DNA of 64,000 bases from DASUCS01 sp041166385 (GTDB lineage Bacteria > Actinomycetota > Acidimicrobiia > Acidimicrobiales > JACDCH01). Below are positions 8,152-17,207 of this stretch, piece by piece. Positions within the stretch are counted from its first letter, which is position 1; every line of letters starts with the position of its first letter. The notes below the pieces were generated by a model. The model did no database searches. It saw only the letters and a program-made list of their open reading frames with translations, and was not told the origin of the DNA. The translations under genes and the position numbers were made by a program. The stretch is taken from assembly GCA_041166385.1 (NCBI GenBank), contig JBEEFW010000101.1, positions 5,527 to 69,526 of the forward strand, written 5' to 3'.

Positions 8152-9054
8152 ATGCCGCTGCACCCGAACGCGCCGGAGTGGTTCCGCCAGGCCCTCGGGG
8201 TGCCGTTCGAGGACGGCGAGGTCACCGTCAGCGGGGCCACGGTGCACTACCTCTCGTGGGGCGAGCGGGGCCGGCGCGGGCTCGTCTTCGTGCACGGCGG
8301 CGGCGCGCATGCGCACTGGTGGACGCACGTGGCGGCTCGGTTCGCCGAAGAGTTCCGGGTGGTCGCCGTCGACCTGACCGGGCACGGCGACAGCGACCAC
8401 CGCGACACGTATGCGTTCGAGCAGTGGACCGAGGAGGTCGTCGCCGTCGCGGAGGCCGGTGCCATCGACGGCCCACCGGTCGTCATCGGCCACAGCATGG
8501 GCGGTTTCGTCACGATCGCCACCGCGGCGTTGCGCGGCGACAAGCTCTCCGGCGTCATCGTGTGCGACTCGCCGGTGACCGCACCCGATCCGGAGGTCGA
8601 GTCGTACCGGTTGAAGGAAGCATTCGGCCGTCCCCGCACGTATGTGTCAGTCGAGGAAGCGCTCGAGCGCTTTCGCACGGTCCCGCCTCAGGAGCACTAC
8701 CTCGACTTCGTCATCGATCACGTGGCCCGCCGCTCGTTGCGAGCGGTCGACGGCGGTTACCAGTGGAAGTTCGACCGAAGGATCTTCGAGCAGTTCGCAC
8801 AGTCGATGCGCGGGATCGCGTTGCCCTACCTGCCGAAGGTGCGCTGCCGGTTCGCGCTGCTGCGTTCCGAGTGCGGGCTCGTCACGCCGAGCATCGGCGA
8901 GTCGATGTACGACGCGCTCGGGCGAGTGGCGCCGATCATCGAGCTGCCCGAGGCCGGACACCACGCGATGCTCGACCAACCGCTCGTGCTCCTCACCGCG
9001 CTGCGCACGTTGCTGGCCGACTGGGATCACTCCGAGCCTCACCGTCCGCGCTGA
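8152..9054 (+). CDS. alpha/beta hydrolase
   Basis: A 300-residue alpha/beta-hydrolase fold enzyme. The oxyanion-hole motif FVHGGGAHAHWW is at about residues 45-56, the nucleophile elbow GHSMGG at about 112-117 and the catalytic histidine in AGHHAMLDQP near 269. The catalytic acid is probably the glutamate or aspartate near SECGL at 240. This architecture covers esterases, lipases, epoxide hydrolases and C-C hydrolases, and the exact substrate cannot be assigned. It has its own leaderless-type promoter and is divergent from the LLM gene. Confidence 0.85.
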   Translation: MPLHPNAPEWFRQALGVPFEDGEVTVSGATVHYLSWGERGRRGLVFVHGGGAHAHWWTHVAARFAEEFRVVAVDLTGHGDSDHRDTYAFEQWTEEVVAVAEAGAIDGPPVVIGHSMGGFVTIATAALRGDKLSGVIVCDSPVTAPDPEVESYRLKEAFGRPRTYVSVEEALERFRTVPPQEHYLDFVIDHVARRSLRAVDGGYQWKFDRRIFEQFAQSMRGIALPYLPKVRCRFALLRSECGLVTPSIGESMYDALGRVAPIIELPEAGHHAMLDQPLVLLTALRTLLADWDHSEPHRPR

Positions 9055-9083
9055 CCCGTCCGTTCTGGAGCCCGATGGCGACG

Positions 9084-9114
9084 CGTGTGCGGGCCGCGAC
9101 CGCGGCGACACACG
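9084..9114. terminator. GC-rich hairpin between convergent genes
   Basis: An outer stem CGTGTG (9084-9089) with CACACG (9109-9114) encloses an inner stem GCCGCG-AC-CGCGGC (9093-9106). It lies in the 75-nt gap between the convergent hydrolase and amidohydrolase genes. There is no T-run, so it is only a candidate bidirectional terminator. Confidence 0.35.
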
Positions 9115-9129
9115 TCACCAACACGTCGA

Positions 9130-10707
9130 TCATGACAAGACCGATTTGATCGGCTGACCGGGGAGCACGTCCTTGTGCAGCCCGTCGGGTGATTTCACGA
9201 CCTGGCCGAGCACGAGCACGTAGTCGATGCCCGCGGATTCCTGCGCCGGGTTGTCGACTGTAGAACGGTCGGCCACCGTGCTCGGGTCGAAGATCGTGAT
9301 GTCGGCGTCCGCCCCCTGCTGTAACCGACCCTTCTTGGCCAGCGCCGGTGCCTTCCCCTCGAGCCGCTTCGCCGGCAGGATCGTCATCTTCGCCAGAGCG
9401 TCGATCAGTGACAGCGTCTGCTGGTCGCGGGCGTAGTACCCGAGCGTGCGACTGAAGCAGCCGGCGGCGCGCGGGTGGTTGTTGTTGGCGGGCTCGAGGA
9501 TGGCGTCGCTGCCGACCATCGTGAACTTCGACTGCAGCGCGGTCACCACGTCGGCATCGGGGATGGCGTACGCGGCGACGAGCTTGTTCTCGGAGGCGCG
9601 GTAGCTGTCGAACGACTGCTTCGTGAGGCGTTCACCGGTGCCCGGAACAACGAGGTCGCTGTACGTGATGTGGAAGCGCTCTTGCCAGCCCGGGGCGAAC
9701 CGCGCCGACCTGATGTACGTGGCCCAGAAGTTGTACGGGTACAGACACGCGGTCACGTCGAGCTTGTCGTTGTCACGCGCCTTCTGCAGTGTGTCGAGCG
9801 ACTGCGCCATCTGGAACGTGCCGCCCGTCGACGTGATGTGCATCACGTGCACACCCGACCCGGTCTGCCGGCCGAGGTCGAGGATCTCCTGCAGCGTCTT
9901 CGCGTTGTCGTCGGGCGGCACGTCGGTCGAGTACCGCCCGTGGAAGAACGACGGCAGCCCGTACTTCGCCGCGACCGCCATCTGTTGGGAGATCTCGTCG
10001 TCGGTGATGCCCGGCGAGTACTCGGGGGAAAAGCTGGCGCCTATCCAACCCTGATGGAGCTGCGTCTCGATGTCGTCGACGAGTGAGTCGATCTGTGCGG
10101 GCGTCGCTGGCGAGCTGCCGCCGATCTCCTGCCCGCCGTTGCTGCGCATGTAGTAGTTGTCGTACGCGCCGCCGTAGTGACAGGGCGACTTGCCCTCGTA
10201 GGTCGAGAAGAACCTGTCCGCCGTCGTGAGCATCCCGTGCATGCCGAGGTTGGTCGTGACCCCGTCAGCGATCTTGAACCAGATGCCGTACTCGTTCGGG
10301 TCGTAGCTGATCATGTCGATGAAGCCCGGAGCGACCACACGGTGTTCTGCGTTGATCGTGGCCCGCCCGGTGAGCGGTGCCTCGCTGATGGCCGTGATCG
10401 TCGTGCCGTCGATCCCGACGTTGGCGACGCGGTCGTAGCCCGTCTCGGGATCGATCACGCGTCCGCCGCCGATGACCTGGTCGAAGACGTGGTCAGGTGC
10501 AACAGGAGATGTCGTGGCGGTGCCTGCGACGCTCGGCGGGTTGGACGCTCCGCTCGAGCTCTCCGTACCGCGCGGCCTGACATTGGTGATCGTCGGCCTG
10601 GTGGTGCCCTGCACCTTGGACAACGTGATCGCGCTGGCCGCACCGAATCCGAGTGCCAGCAACAGCCTCCGTCGTTCGAGCGAGACGGGCAGTTCGTCGT
10701 CGGTCAC
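9130..10707 (-). CDS. exported N-acyl-D-amino-acid deacylase-like amidohydrolase
   Basis: A 525-residue amidohydrolase of the D-aminoacylase/dihydroorotase-like superfamily. Residues 1-35 look like a Tat or lipoprotein-like export signal (SLERRRLLLALGFGAASA with an RRR motif), followed by a low-complexity Ser/Thr/Pro linker to about residue 70. The catalytic domain then begins QVIGGGRVIDPETG, with the metal region VVAPGFIDMISYDPNEYG; the usual HxH is replaced by an atypical D-containing sequence, so metal binding may be altered. The C-terminal GADADITIFDP and RSTVDNPAQES match D-aminoacylases. The GTG start overlaps the xylB stop (GTGA), making it the third gene of the xylose operon, an unusual partner for xylAB. 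Confidence 0.75.
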   Translation of the reverse strand: MTDDELPVSLERRRLLLALGFGAASAITLSKVQGTTRPTITNVRPRGTESSSGASNPPSVAGTATTSPVAPDHVFDQVIGGGRVIDPETGYDRVANVGIDGTTITAISEAPLTGRATINAEHRVVAPGFIDMISYDPNEYGIWFKIADGVTTNLGMHGMLTTADRFFSTYEGKSPCHYGGAYDNYYMRSNGGQEIGGSSPATPAQIDSLVDDIETQLHQGWIGASFSPEYSPGITDDEISQQMAVAAKYGLPSFFHGRYSTDVPPDDNAKTLQEILDLGRQTGSGVHVMHITSTGGTFQMAQSLDTLQKARDNDKLDVTACLYPYNFWATYIRSARFAPGWQERFHITYSDLVVPGTGERLTKQSFDSYRASENKLVAAYAIPDADVVTALQSKFTMVGSDAILEPANNNHPRAAGCFSRTLGYYARDQQTLSLIDALAKMTILPAKRLEGKAPALAKKGRLQQGADADITIFDPSTVADRSTVDNPAQESAGIDYVLVLGQVVKSPDGLHKDVLPGQPIKSVLS

Positions 10708-12161
10708 GGCGTCCCGTCACGAAGGCCGGCATAGCGGGCGCGCAGCGACGCCCGATCGACGCGTTCGTCAGGCTCGACGAGCACGCCCGCGCCCAAGCCC
10801 CACGCCTCGGCTACCTCTTCCGGCGGACGTTCGTGCAATACGGCAGCCGCCTGCACGCACGCGCCGATGGCGACGTGTTCTTCCCCTTCGGGGATCGTGA
10901 CCGCGAGGCCTGACAGGTCGGCGACGATACGGCGGTAGGCCGGCGATCGGGCGCCGCCCCCGACCAGAACCGTCCGGCCAGGGCCGCCGCGGGTGAGGCC
11001 AGTCGCCCGCCGCAGCGCGTCGAGTCCGTCGAGCAATCCGAACACCACGCCCTCATACGCGGCGCGTGCGAACTCGCCGCGCGTCACATCGCCGTGCACG
11101 CCCGAGACGAGCCCGGTGGCGTTGGGCCGGTTGGGGGTGCGTTCGCCGTTGAAGTACGGGAGCACGATCACGCCGCCGGAGCCCGCGTTCGCGGACAGCG
11201 CGAGCTCGTCGAGCTCGTGCGCGTCGGCGCCGAGGAATCGTCCGAACGACTCCGTCACTTGGGTGGCGTTCAGTGTGCACACGAGCGGCAGGAAGCGACC
11301 GGTGGCGTCGGCCAAGCCGGCGACGGCTCCGCTCTTGTCGGCCGTCGGCGTCGCGCTCACGGTGTAGACGGTGCCGGACGTGCCGAGCGAGATAGCGATG
11401 TCGCCGACGCCGAGTCCCACACCGAGCGCGGCGGCCATGTTGTCGCCGGTCCCGGGTCCGCAGAGAGGACGGCCGCGCAGGCCGAGGATCTCGTGCACGG
11501 ACGCGGTCATCCAGTCCGACGCGTCGCTCGGTCCCAACACCTCGGGCAGGCGCTCTGCCCATGCGCCGTGCTTCGGCTTGCCGACGACACGCTCGAGGAG
11601 ATCGGGCCGCCAACGATTCTCGGATGGTGACCAGTAGCCCGTGCCGGATGCATCGCCGCGGTCCGTGACGAGGCGACCCGTCAGGCGATACGTGAGGTAG
11701 TCGTGCGGCAGGAGCACGGACGCGACCCGCTCGAGCACGGCCGGTTCGTGGCGCGCCAGCCATGCGAGCTTCGTGATGGTGAACGCGGCCACTGGAACCG
11801 AGCCGCTCGCCTTCGCCCAGCGCTCGGCTCCGAACTGCTTGACCATCGCATCGGCCTCAGGGGCAGACTCCGTGTCATTCCAGAGCTTGGCGGGACGCAA
11901 CACCGCTCCCGCGGCGTCGAGGGCAACGAGCCCGTGCTGCTGGCCGGCGACCGACAGCGCCGCGATGTCGCGAACGCCCGCTTGGCCGACGGCGATGACG
12001 AGCGCATCCCACCACGCCTTCGGATCCTGCTCGCTGCGCGGCGGCCGGGAGGTGGACGGATGGGGCGCGCGGCCGTACGCGACGAGCCGCCCATCGTCGG
12101 CGTCGCGTACCTCGACTTTTGTCGCTTGCGTCGACGAATCGACGCCCATGACCAGCGGCAC
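10704..12161 (-). CDS. xylB: xylulokinase (FGGY carbohydrate kinase)
   Basis: A 485-residue FGGY-family sugar kinase predicted to phosphorylate D-xylulose with ATP. The N-terminal nucleotide-binding strand MGVDSSTQATKVEV, the AGQQHG motif near 77, LPHDYLTYRLTG near 150 and GTSGTVYTV near 250 are those of xylulokinases. The GTG at 12161 is preferred because a TACCTT -10 box (12175-12170) lies 8 nt upstream; the ATG at 12149 and a TTG at 12170 are alternatives. It follows xylA by 37 nt and overlaps the amidohydrolase downstream by 4 bp. The position next to xylA makes the xylulose assignment strong. Confidence 0.92.
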   Translation of the reverse strand: MPLVMGVDSSTQATKVEVRDADDGRLVAYGRAPHPSTSRPPRSEQDPKAWWDALVIAVGQAGVRDIAALSVAGQQHGLVALDAAGAVLRPAKLWNDTESAPEADAMVKQFGAERWAKASGSVPVAAFTITKLAWLARHEPAVLERVASVLLPHDYLTYRLTGRLVTDRGDASGTGYWSPSENRWRPDLLERVVGKPKHGAWAERLPEVLGPSDASDWMTASVHEILGLRGRPLCGPGTGDNMAAALGVGLGVGDIAISLGTSGTVYTVSATPTADKSGAVAGLADATGRFLPLVCTLNATQVTESFGRFLGADAHELDELALSANAGSGGVIVLPYFNGERTPNRPNATGLVSGVHGDVTRGEFARAAYEGVVFGLLDGLDALRRATGLTRGGPGRTVLVGGGARSPAYRRIVADLSGLAVTIPEGEEHVAIGACVQAAAVLHERPPEEVAEAWGLGAGVLVEPDERVDRASLRARYAGLRDGTP

Positions 12162-12169
12162 GGCCGCCA

Positions 12170-12175
12170 AAGGTA
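12170..12175 (-). promoter_or_regulatory. -10 box (TACCTT) upstream of xylB
   Basis: TACCTT on the minus strand ends 8 nt before the GTG start at 12161. It sits in the xylA-xylB gap, so xylB may have its own promoter besides readthrough from xylA. Confidence 0.45.
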
Positions 12176-12198
12176 CTTGGCGGCCTGCGCGCCAGGCC

Positions 12199-13374
12199 CT
12201 AACGGGTGCCGAGCAAGAGCTCCGTCACGAGCTGGTCGAGGTGCTCGTGGCCGTAGCCCTGTTGCGCCAACGCGTCGAGATCGACGGCAAATGCATCGCG
12301 GCGCAACGCAGCAATCGCGTCGGCGTTGACCTTGCCGGGGAACGTCGGCTCCCGGAGCTCGGCCACTTTGGCCACCTCGAGCGCGGCCTGGATCTCGGCA
12401 TCCTGGTGGAAGCGCTGCACCTTCTCGCGCAGGATCAAGTACGTGCGCATGCAGCCGCGGGCGAAGTCCCAGACGCCCGCGGCGTTCTCGGTGCGATACG
12501 CGTGCGCATCGAAGTGGCGCATGCCCTCCCAGCGCGAATCCTCGAGCAGCTTCACGAGGTAGAACGCGTCACGGATGCCCTCCGAGCCGAATCGGAAGTC
12601 CTGGTCGTACTTGCCGATGCGCTGCGCGTTGAGGTCGATGTGGAAGAGCTTCCCGTGCCACATCGTCTGGGCCACCGCGTGGTGGAACGACAGTCCCGAC
12701 ATCGTCTCGTGGGCGAACTCGGGATTGAGCCCAACCATCTCGGGCCACTGCAGTTCGTTGATGAAGGCCAGCGCGTGCCCGACCGTCGGGAGGAACATGT
12801 CGCCGCGCGGCTCGTTCGGCTTCGGCTCGATCGCGAACTTCAGGTCGTAGCCGCGGTCGCGCACATGCGCGCAGCACACGTCGACCGCCTCCGCGTAGCG
12901 GTCGAGCGCGGCGCGCACGTCCTTGGCGGCGTCGGACTCGCAACCCTCGCGCCCGCCCCACATCACATAGACGCGCGCCCCGAGCTCGACGCCGAGCTCG
13001 ATGGCATCGAGCGTCTTGGCCAGCGCGTACCTCCGCACCGCGCCGTCATTGGCCGTGAACGCGCCGTCCTTGAACACCGGATCGGAGAACAGGTTCGTGG
13101 TGGCCATCGGCACCTTCATGCCTGTCTGGTCGAGTGCGCGACGGAATCGTTTGACGATCGCCTCACGGTCGGCTGGCGTCGACCTCGGTGGCACCAGATC
13201 GTCGTCGTGGAAGTTCACGCCGTAGGCGCCGAGCTCGGCAAGCCGCTGCACCGACTCGACGGGATCGAGTGCCGGCCGAGACTCGAACCCGAACGGATCG
13301 CGCCCGCGGTTGCCGACCGTCCACAACCCGAACGTGAAGCGATCCTCCGGCCTGGGCGTATAGGCGTCGCTCAT
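12199..13374 (-). CDS. xylA: xylose isomerase
   Basis: A 391-residue actinobacterial-type xylose isomerase that interconverts D-xylose and D-xylulose. Metal and substrate residues are visible in NFHDDD near residue 52, EPKPNEPRGD near 180-189, NPEFAHE near 215-221 and FHIDLN near 243-248; WGGREG near 137 is also typical. The length and absence of an N-terminal insert fit the class I enzyme of Streptomyces and relatives. The ATG at 13374 matches the family start. It heads a leftward operon with xylB and an amidohydrolase; no transporter or XylR-type regulator is seen nearby. Confidence 0.95.
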   Translation of the reverse strand: MSDAYTPRPEDRFTFGLWTVGNRGRDPFGFESRPALDPVESVQRLAELGAYGVNFHDDDLVPPRSTPADREAIVKRFRRALDQTGMKVPMATTNLFSDPVFKDGAFTANDGAVRRYALAKTLDAIELGVELGARVYVMWGGREGCESDAAKDVRAALDRYAEAVDVCCAHVRDRGYDLKFAIEPKPNEPRGDMFLPTVGHALAFINELQWPEMVGLNPEFAHETMSGLSFHHAVAQTMWHGKLFHIDLNAQRIGKYDQDFRFGSEGIRDAFYLVKLLEDSRWEGMRHFDAHAYRTENAAGVWDFARGCMRTYLILREKVQRFHQDAEIQAALEVAKVAELREPTFPGKVNADAIAALRRDAFAVDLDALAQQGYGHEHLDQLVTELLLGTR

Positions 13375-13449
13375 GGGTGCCAAGTAGAGCACCAGCGCGG
13401 CATGGCGGCCGATTCGTCGAGGTGTGCGGTCTCGTCGGGAGCCAGCCAG

Positions 13450-14502
13450 TCACGGGATGTCGAGCTGCTCGTGGTTGACCTCGTGGACGAGGCCGAGCAG
13501 CCGTTCGAGCGCGTCGAGTTGGCCGTCGAGCCCGATGGCGTCGGCGAGGCCGGCTCGGAGAGTGGTGACACCTGCGTCGCGATACAGGCGGAGTCGCTGG
13601 CGGACGAGATCGTCGGTGCCGATGAGGTTGGTGCCTAGCCCGATCTCGATGGGCACGCGTTTGGCGGCCGCTTCACGGTCGCCCGCGAGCCACAGTCGCT
13701 GCACCTCGGCGACGTCGTCGCCCCACCCCTGGCGGGCAAATGCGTCGTTGTAGAAGTTCTGGTTGGCGGAGCCCATGGCGCCGAACGTGAACGCGTACCC
13801 GTCAGCGTGTCGCCGGCCCGCGGCTTCGACATCGTCGGTGAACTCCACGCCAACAGAGACGCAGAGCTCGATGTCCGCAAGCGAGCGACCCGCGGCTTCC
13901 GCTCCCTCTCGGATGGGGCCAAGGAACACGTCGGCGGTCTCGGGGAAGAACGAATTGCCGATCCAGCCGTCCGCGACTTCCCCGGTGAGTCGGAGGTTTG
14001 CCGGGCCGAGTGACGCAAGGTAGATCGGAATGTTCGCCGGCGGCATCTGGGAGCGAATGCTCCGACCGTCGCCGCCCGGGAGTGGAAGCGTGTAGATCTC
14101 ACCGTCGTAGGCCAGGCGGTCACCCCTGCAGATCGTGCGGATGATCTCAACCGTCTCGCGCGTTCGCCGAACGGGCCTGTCGAACCGAACGCCGTGCCAG
14201 CCCTCCATGACCTGCGGACCGCTCGTACCGAGGCCGAGAACGAACCGGCCATGTGACAGTGCCTGAAGCGACAGCGCGGACATGGCCAGCATCGCAGGAG
14301 TGCGAGCGCCGAGCTGCACGATGCCGGTGGCGAGCCGGATCGTCGACGTGGACGCGGCCAGGTACGCGAGGGGTGTGAGCGCGTCGGCGGCCCAGAACTC
14401 GGGCACCCATACGGAGTCGGCACCAAGGCGCTCCGCCTCCCGCACGAGCTCCACCCCATCGGCGGTGAACGGCATCGCGCTGATGCCGACCCGCAACGTC
14501 AT
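13450..14502 (-). CDS. LLM class (probable F420-dependent) oxidoreductase
   Basis: A 350-residue luciferase-like protein with the N-terminal MTLRVGISAMPF, the strand STIRLATGIVQLGARTPAMLAM and the GRFVLGLGTSGPQVMEGWHG motif that is common in F420-dependent members such as MSMEG_3380-like and mer-like enzymes. F420 use is inferred from subfamily resemblance and the cofC gene in the same window. The ATG at 14502 overlaps the SRPBCC stop (ATGA), so the two are coupled. The substrate is unknown. Confidence 0.85.
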   Translation of the reverse strand: MTLRVGISAMPFTADGVELVREAERLGADSVWVPEFWAADALTPLAYLAASTSTIRLATGIVQLGARTPAMLAMSALSLQALSHGRFVLGLGTSGPQVMEGWHGVRFDRPVRRTRETVEIIRTICRGDRLAYDGEIYTLPLPGGDGRSIRSQMPPANIPIYLASLGPANLRLTGEVADGWIGNSFFPETADVFLGPIREGAEAAGRSLADIELCVSVGVEFTDDVEAAGRRHADGYAFTFGAMGSANQNFYNDAFARQGWGDDVAEVQRLWLAGDREAAAKRVPIEIGLGTNLIGTDDLVRQRLRLYRDAGVTTLRAGLADAIGLDGQLDALERLLGLVHEVNHEQLDIP

Positions 14503-14990
14503 GCCTCGATCTCCGCGAGCCGCTTGATGCCAGCGAGCGTCGCCTGCATGTTGCGCTCGTGCTCTGCGAGACGCCGAGCGACGATCTTCTCCTCCTTGTC
14601 GGGCATCGCCTCGATGGCGACGGACAGGCCCGACGGTGCCGGTCCCATGCGCATCCCCTGGCGCAGGCGGGTGCCTGCGGGTTCCTCGGCGAGCTCGAAC
14701 CACCAGCTCGCCGACGGATTGTGCAGGTCCGTGACCGCCCACTCGAACGCCCGCGGTGCTTCGTACCGCGCCACGAACGAGGTCGTCTCCCAGTCGCCGA
14801 TCGCGTCGTGGTGGTTGCGTCCCGCGAAGCGAGCGCCGACGTCACGGCCCTCATCGAGCCAACGGGCCCCGAGGAACTCGCTGGAGAAACGCGCCGGCAG
14901 CTCGATGTCCGACACGAGTGACCACACGCGCTCGATCGAAGCAGCAACGAAGACGTCAACCTCGACGGTGGGGCCGTCCGCGTACTTCAC
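14499..14990 (-). CDS. SRPBCC (START-like) family protein
   Basis: A 163-residue polyketide-cyclase/START-like protein: VEVDVFVAASIERVWSLVSDIELPARF at the N-terminus, a central ARFAGRNHHDAIGDWETTSFVARYE strand pair and a C-terminal helix ending in KRLAEIEA (segments are described, not contiguous). Such folds bind hydrophobic ligands and often accompany oxidoreductases. The GTG at 14990 is fixed by a strong Shine-Dalgarno (GGAGGTGAG) 6 nt upstream; an earlier in-frame start would precede that site. It is coupled to the LLM gene downstream, so it may present or bind the substrate of that enzyme (inference). Confidence 0.8.
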   Translation of the reverse strand: MKYADGPTVEVDVFVAASIERVWSLVSDIELPARFSSEFLGARWLDEGRDVGARFAGRNHHDAIGDWETTSFVARYEAPRAFEWAVTDLHNPSASWWFELAEEPAGTRLRQGMRMGPAPSGLSVAIEAMPDKEEKIVARRLAEHERNMQATLAGIKRLAEIEA

Positions 14991-14996
14991 GATGCA

Positions 14997-15005
14997 CTCA
15001 CCTCC
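14997..15005 (-). promoter_or_regulatory. strong Shine-Dalgarno deciding the SRPBCC start
   Basis: GGAGGTGAG on the minus strand, 6 nt before the GTG at 14990. It is one of the few clear ribosome-binding sites in a window dominated by leaderless-type starts. Confidence 0.75.
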
Positions 15006-15076
15006 CCCCACAGGATGACCGGATGACGCTCACGCGTCGAACGCCGGCATCGGCTTCTCGTCGTATGCCATGGCCT

Positions 15077-15136
15077 GAGCGGAGCGAGTCTGGGCTGACC
15101 AGTTGGTCCTGACGCGCTGAGCCCCGGCAATAGGGT
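15077..15136 (+). other. upstream region with AGCGGAGCGAG motif and a -10 box
   Basis: The gap 14991-15144 holds a GAGCGGAGCGAG motif (15077-15088) also seen near 2614 and 40281, and a TAGGGT -10-like box (15131-15136) 8 nt before the GTG of the next gene. I see no gene in it apart from a 13-codon open frame on the minus strand that I do not call. Confidence 0.4.
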
Positions 15137-15144
15137 GGCTCGTC

Positions 15145-16164
15145 GTGGTTCGGCGGCATCGATTTCGCAACGTCTCCATCGCCGTCGTGCTCATCGCGCT
15201 CGCGGCGGGCGCCGTTCTCTGGGTCAACCGCGACATGACGCCGGCGGCCGGAGCTGGCGCCGGCACGATCGCTCTCCGGCTCACGCAACACAACCAGTTG
15301 CCGCGCGATCTGCAGCCGTACGCCGGTCTCGGCACGTGGGTCGACGGGTTCGACTACGGCCCGGCGTACACCAAGAGCGGCACGCCGCCGATCTCGCCTC
15401 TCGCGGTGGACGAGATGGCGGCCAGCAGTGTGAAGACCGTGTTCCTGCAGGCGGTGCGCGACGACTCGCGTTCACCTGACGGCATCGTCGATCACGCGCT
15501 CGTCGAGCAGTTCCTCATCCGCGCCCACCGGCGCGGCCTGCGCGTCGTCGGCTGGTACCTCCCGAAGTTCACCGACCTCGACGCCGACTTTCGCAACCTG
15601 CTGAAGATCGCCGACTTCGAGGTGCTCGGTCATCGGTTCGACGGGGTGGCGGTCGACATCGAAGCCGTCGAAGACGTCACCGACGTGCCCGAGCGCAATC
15701 AGCGGTTGGTCGACTTGTCGGCCCGGCTGCGCTCGCGATCGGGGCACGACGCGATCGGTGCGATCGTGTTGCCGCCGGTGCTGACCGAGGTGGTGAACCT
15801 GCGGTACTGGCCCGACTTCCCGTGGAGCGAGATCGATCCGTTCTACGACGTGTGGCTGCCGATGAGCTACTGGACGTTTCGTTCGGCGTCGTCGGGCTAC
15901 CACGACGGCTACACGTACAACGACGAGAGCACCCGACGCCTGCGCAACAACCTCGGTGACCAGACCGCGGTCGTGCACGGCATCGGTGGCATCGGCGACC
16001 TCGTGACCGATGAGGAGCTCGACCGTTTCGCGCAGTCGCTGGTCGACGACCGCGCCGTGGGCGGTTCGATCTACGACTGGAGCTCCATGACGCCCGCAAC
16101 GCGTGCGGCGCTCGCTCAGCGGTTCGCGACCGGTCCGGCCGCACAGCTGCCGGCCCCACCCTGA
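15145..16164 (+). CDS. membrane-anchored or secreted TIM-barrel, glycosyl-hydrolase-like protein
   Basis: A 339-residue protein with an N-terminal signal/anchor (residues 9-28, VSIAVVLIALAAGAVLWVN) and an extracellular domain resembling putative glycoside hydrolases with a TIM barrel. Barrel-like strands are LGTWVDGFDYGP, VKTVFLQAVRDD, GLRVVGWYLPKF, FDGVAVDIEAVEDV and YDVWLPMSYWTF. The aspartate/glutamate pair in VAVDIEAVED sits where GH18- or GH5-like enzymes carry catalytic acids. The substrate is unknown. The GTG start follows a TAGGGT box by 8 nt and lacks a Shine-Dalgarno. Confidence 0.65.
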   Translation: MVRRHRFRNVSIAVVLIALAAGAVLWVNRDMTPAAGAGAGTIALRLTQHNQLPRDLQPYAGLGTWVDGFDYGPAYTKSGTPPISPLAVDEMAASSVKTVFLQAVRDDSRSPDGIVDHALVEQFLIRAHRRGLRVVGWYLPKFTDLDADFRNLLKIADFEVLGHRFDGVAVDIEAVEDVTDVPERNQRLVDLSARLRSRSGHDAIGAIVLPPVLTEVVNLRYWPDFPWSEIDPFYDVWLPMSYWTFRSASSGYHDGYTYNDESTRRLRNNLGDQTAVVHGIGGIGDLVTDEELDRFAQSLVDDRAVGGSIYDWSSMTPATRAALAQRFATGPAAQLPAPP

Positions 16165-16170
16165 CGCCGA

Positions 16171-17133
16171 TCACGTCGAGTCGATCGGCAGCTCCCACGT
16201 GCTCAGCACCGCCCTCACCCGCCGGGCGACCGACGGCGGCACCACCTCGCAGGCCGCGGCCGCGAGCTGGTCGAGACGGGGGAGCTCGCCCAGCACCCAC
16301 CGACTGAACGCGCCGTCATCGAGCCACGCGGCGACCGCGGCGGGCACACCATCGACGGGCCAATCGCCGGCAGCACACGCCATGCGCAGCACCGGCCAGC
16401 TGTGTACCTGGGCGAGGACCTCGCCGAGCCGGCCGAGCTGTTGGGCCGCCTCGCCCGCGCTCGTCGGGTCTTCCGCGACGACGAGGGCGATGGCGGGGTG
16501 CAGCCCCGCGGCCTCGCGCCACGGGAACCGCATCGACGAGGGGGCGCAGCCGCGGTGTTCGAGGAGCCGTTCGAGCCACACGATCGCCCACAACTCGGTG
16601 CTCGTGTGCGCTGGTGGCGCGGTCGGGAGGCCGAGCGCGCGGCGGCACGCATCGTCGATGCGCCCGCTGGGCTTGTGCTCGTCGCCGCCCGAGAGAATCG
16701 TGGCGTCCTCGCCTTGTAGTCGCAGCGTGCCGCCACTCGCGCCGGTGCGGTCGACGAGATGCACACAGCGCACGCGCCGCCGCTCGTCGCGCTGCACGAG
16801 GTGCCGCGCGTTGCCTTCCGTCACGACACCGATCGCCGACCATTCCGCGGGCGCGGTGAAGCCGGCGAGGGCCTCGACGACGCTCGAGCCGTCATCGATG
16901 GGGCGCACCCCGAGGTCGAACCCCTCGGACGGCGCCTTGGCGGCCGACCATTCGGTGATGCGCACGAGGAGCGGCGGCTGGCCCCAGCCTTCCTGTTCGG
17001 CGGCCTCGTCGAGCGCGGTCGCCAGCCGGGGCAGCGCCGCGGACAACGTGTGGTCGCCTGGGTCGGCGGGAACGGGATCGACGAGCCGCAGTCGCCGTCG
17101 AGTGGTGCGGACGGTGCCCGCTTTGCTGGCCAT
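16171..17133 (-). CDS. conserved hypothetical protein, 320 aa
   Basis: I do not recognise this family with certainty. The 320-residue protein has a basic N-terminal stretch (TVRTTRRRLRLVDP), then a domain with PPLLVRITEWSAAKAP, an aspartate-rich GFDLGVRPIDDGS and AIGVVTEGNARHL, and a helical C-terminal half rich in Ala and Leu with many tryptophans. No signal peptide or membrane span is seen. The ATG at 17133 has a Shine-Dalgarno GGAGAG 5 nt upstream (17139-17144). It is divergent from the HD-like gene, with which it shares a 121-nt control region containing an inverted repeat. Confidence 0.7.
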   Translation of the reverse strand: MASKAGTVRTTRRRLRLVDPVPADPGDHTLSAALPRLATALDEAAEQEGWGQPPLLVRITEWSAAKAPSEGFDLGVRPIDDGSSVVEALAGFTAPAEWSAIGVVTEGNARHLVQRDERRRVRCVHLVDRTGASGGTLRLQGEDATILSGGDEHKPSGRIDDACRRALGLPTAPPAHTSTELWAIVWLERLLEHRGCAPSSMRFPWREAAGLHPAIALVVAEDPTSAGEAAQQLGRLGEVLAQVHSWPVLRMACAAGDWPVDGVPAAVAAWLDDGAFSRWVLGELPRLDQLAAAACEVVPPSVARRVRAVLSTWELPIDST

Positions 17134-17207
17134 GTGATCTCTCCTGCATGAATGCCTCTGTGAGGCGATCACGCCCGCAGTGCGGGAGGGAGATCGCGAA
17201 CCCATTC

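Noticed and set aside
15030..15144. A 13-codon minus-strand frame (MAYDEKPMPAFDA) between the SRPBCC gene and the TIM-barrel gene
   Set aside because: It is too short to support, with no ribosome-binding site or known peptide family; it may be a remnant but could be chance.
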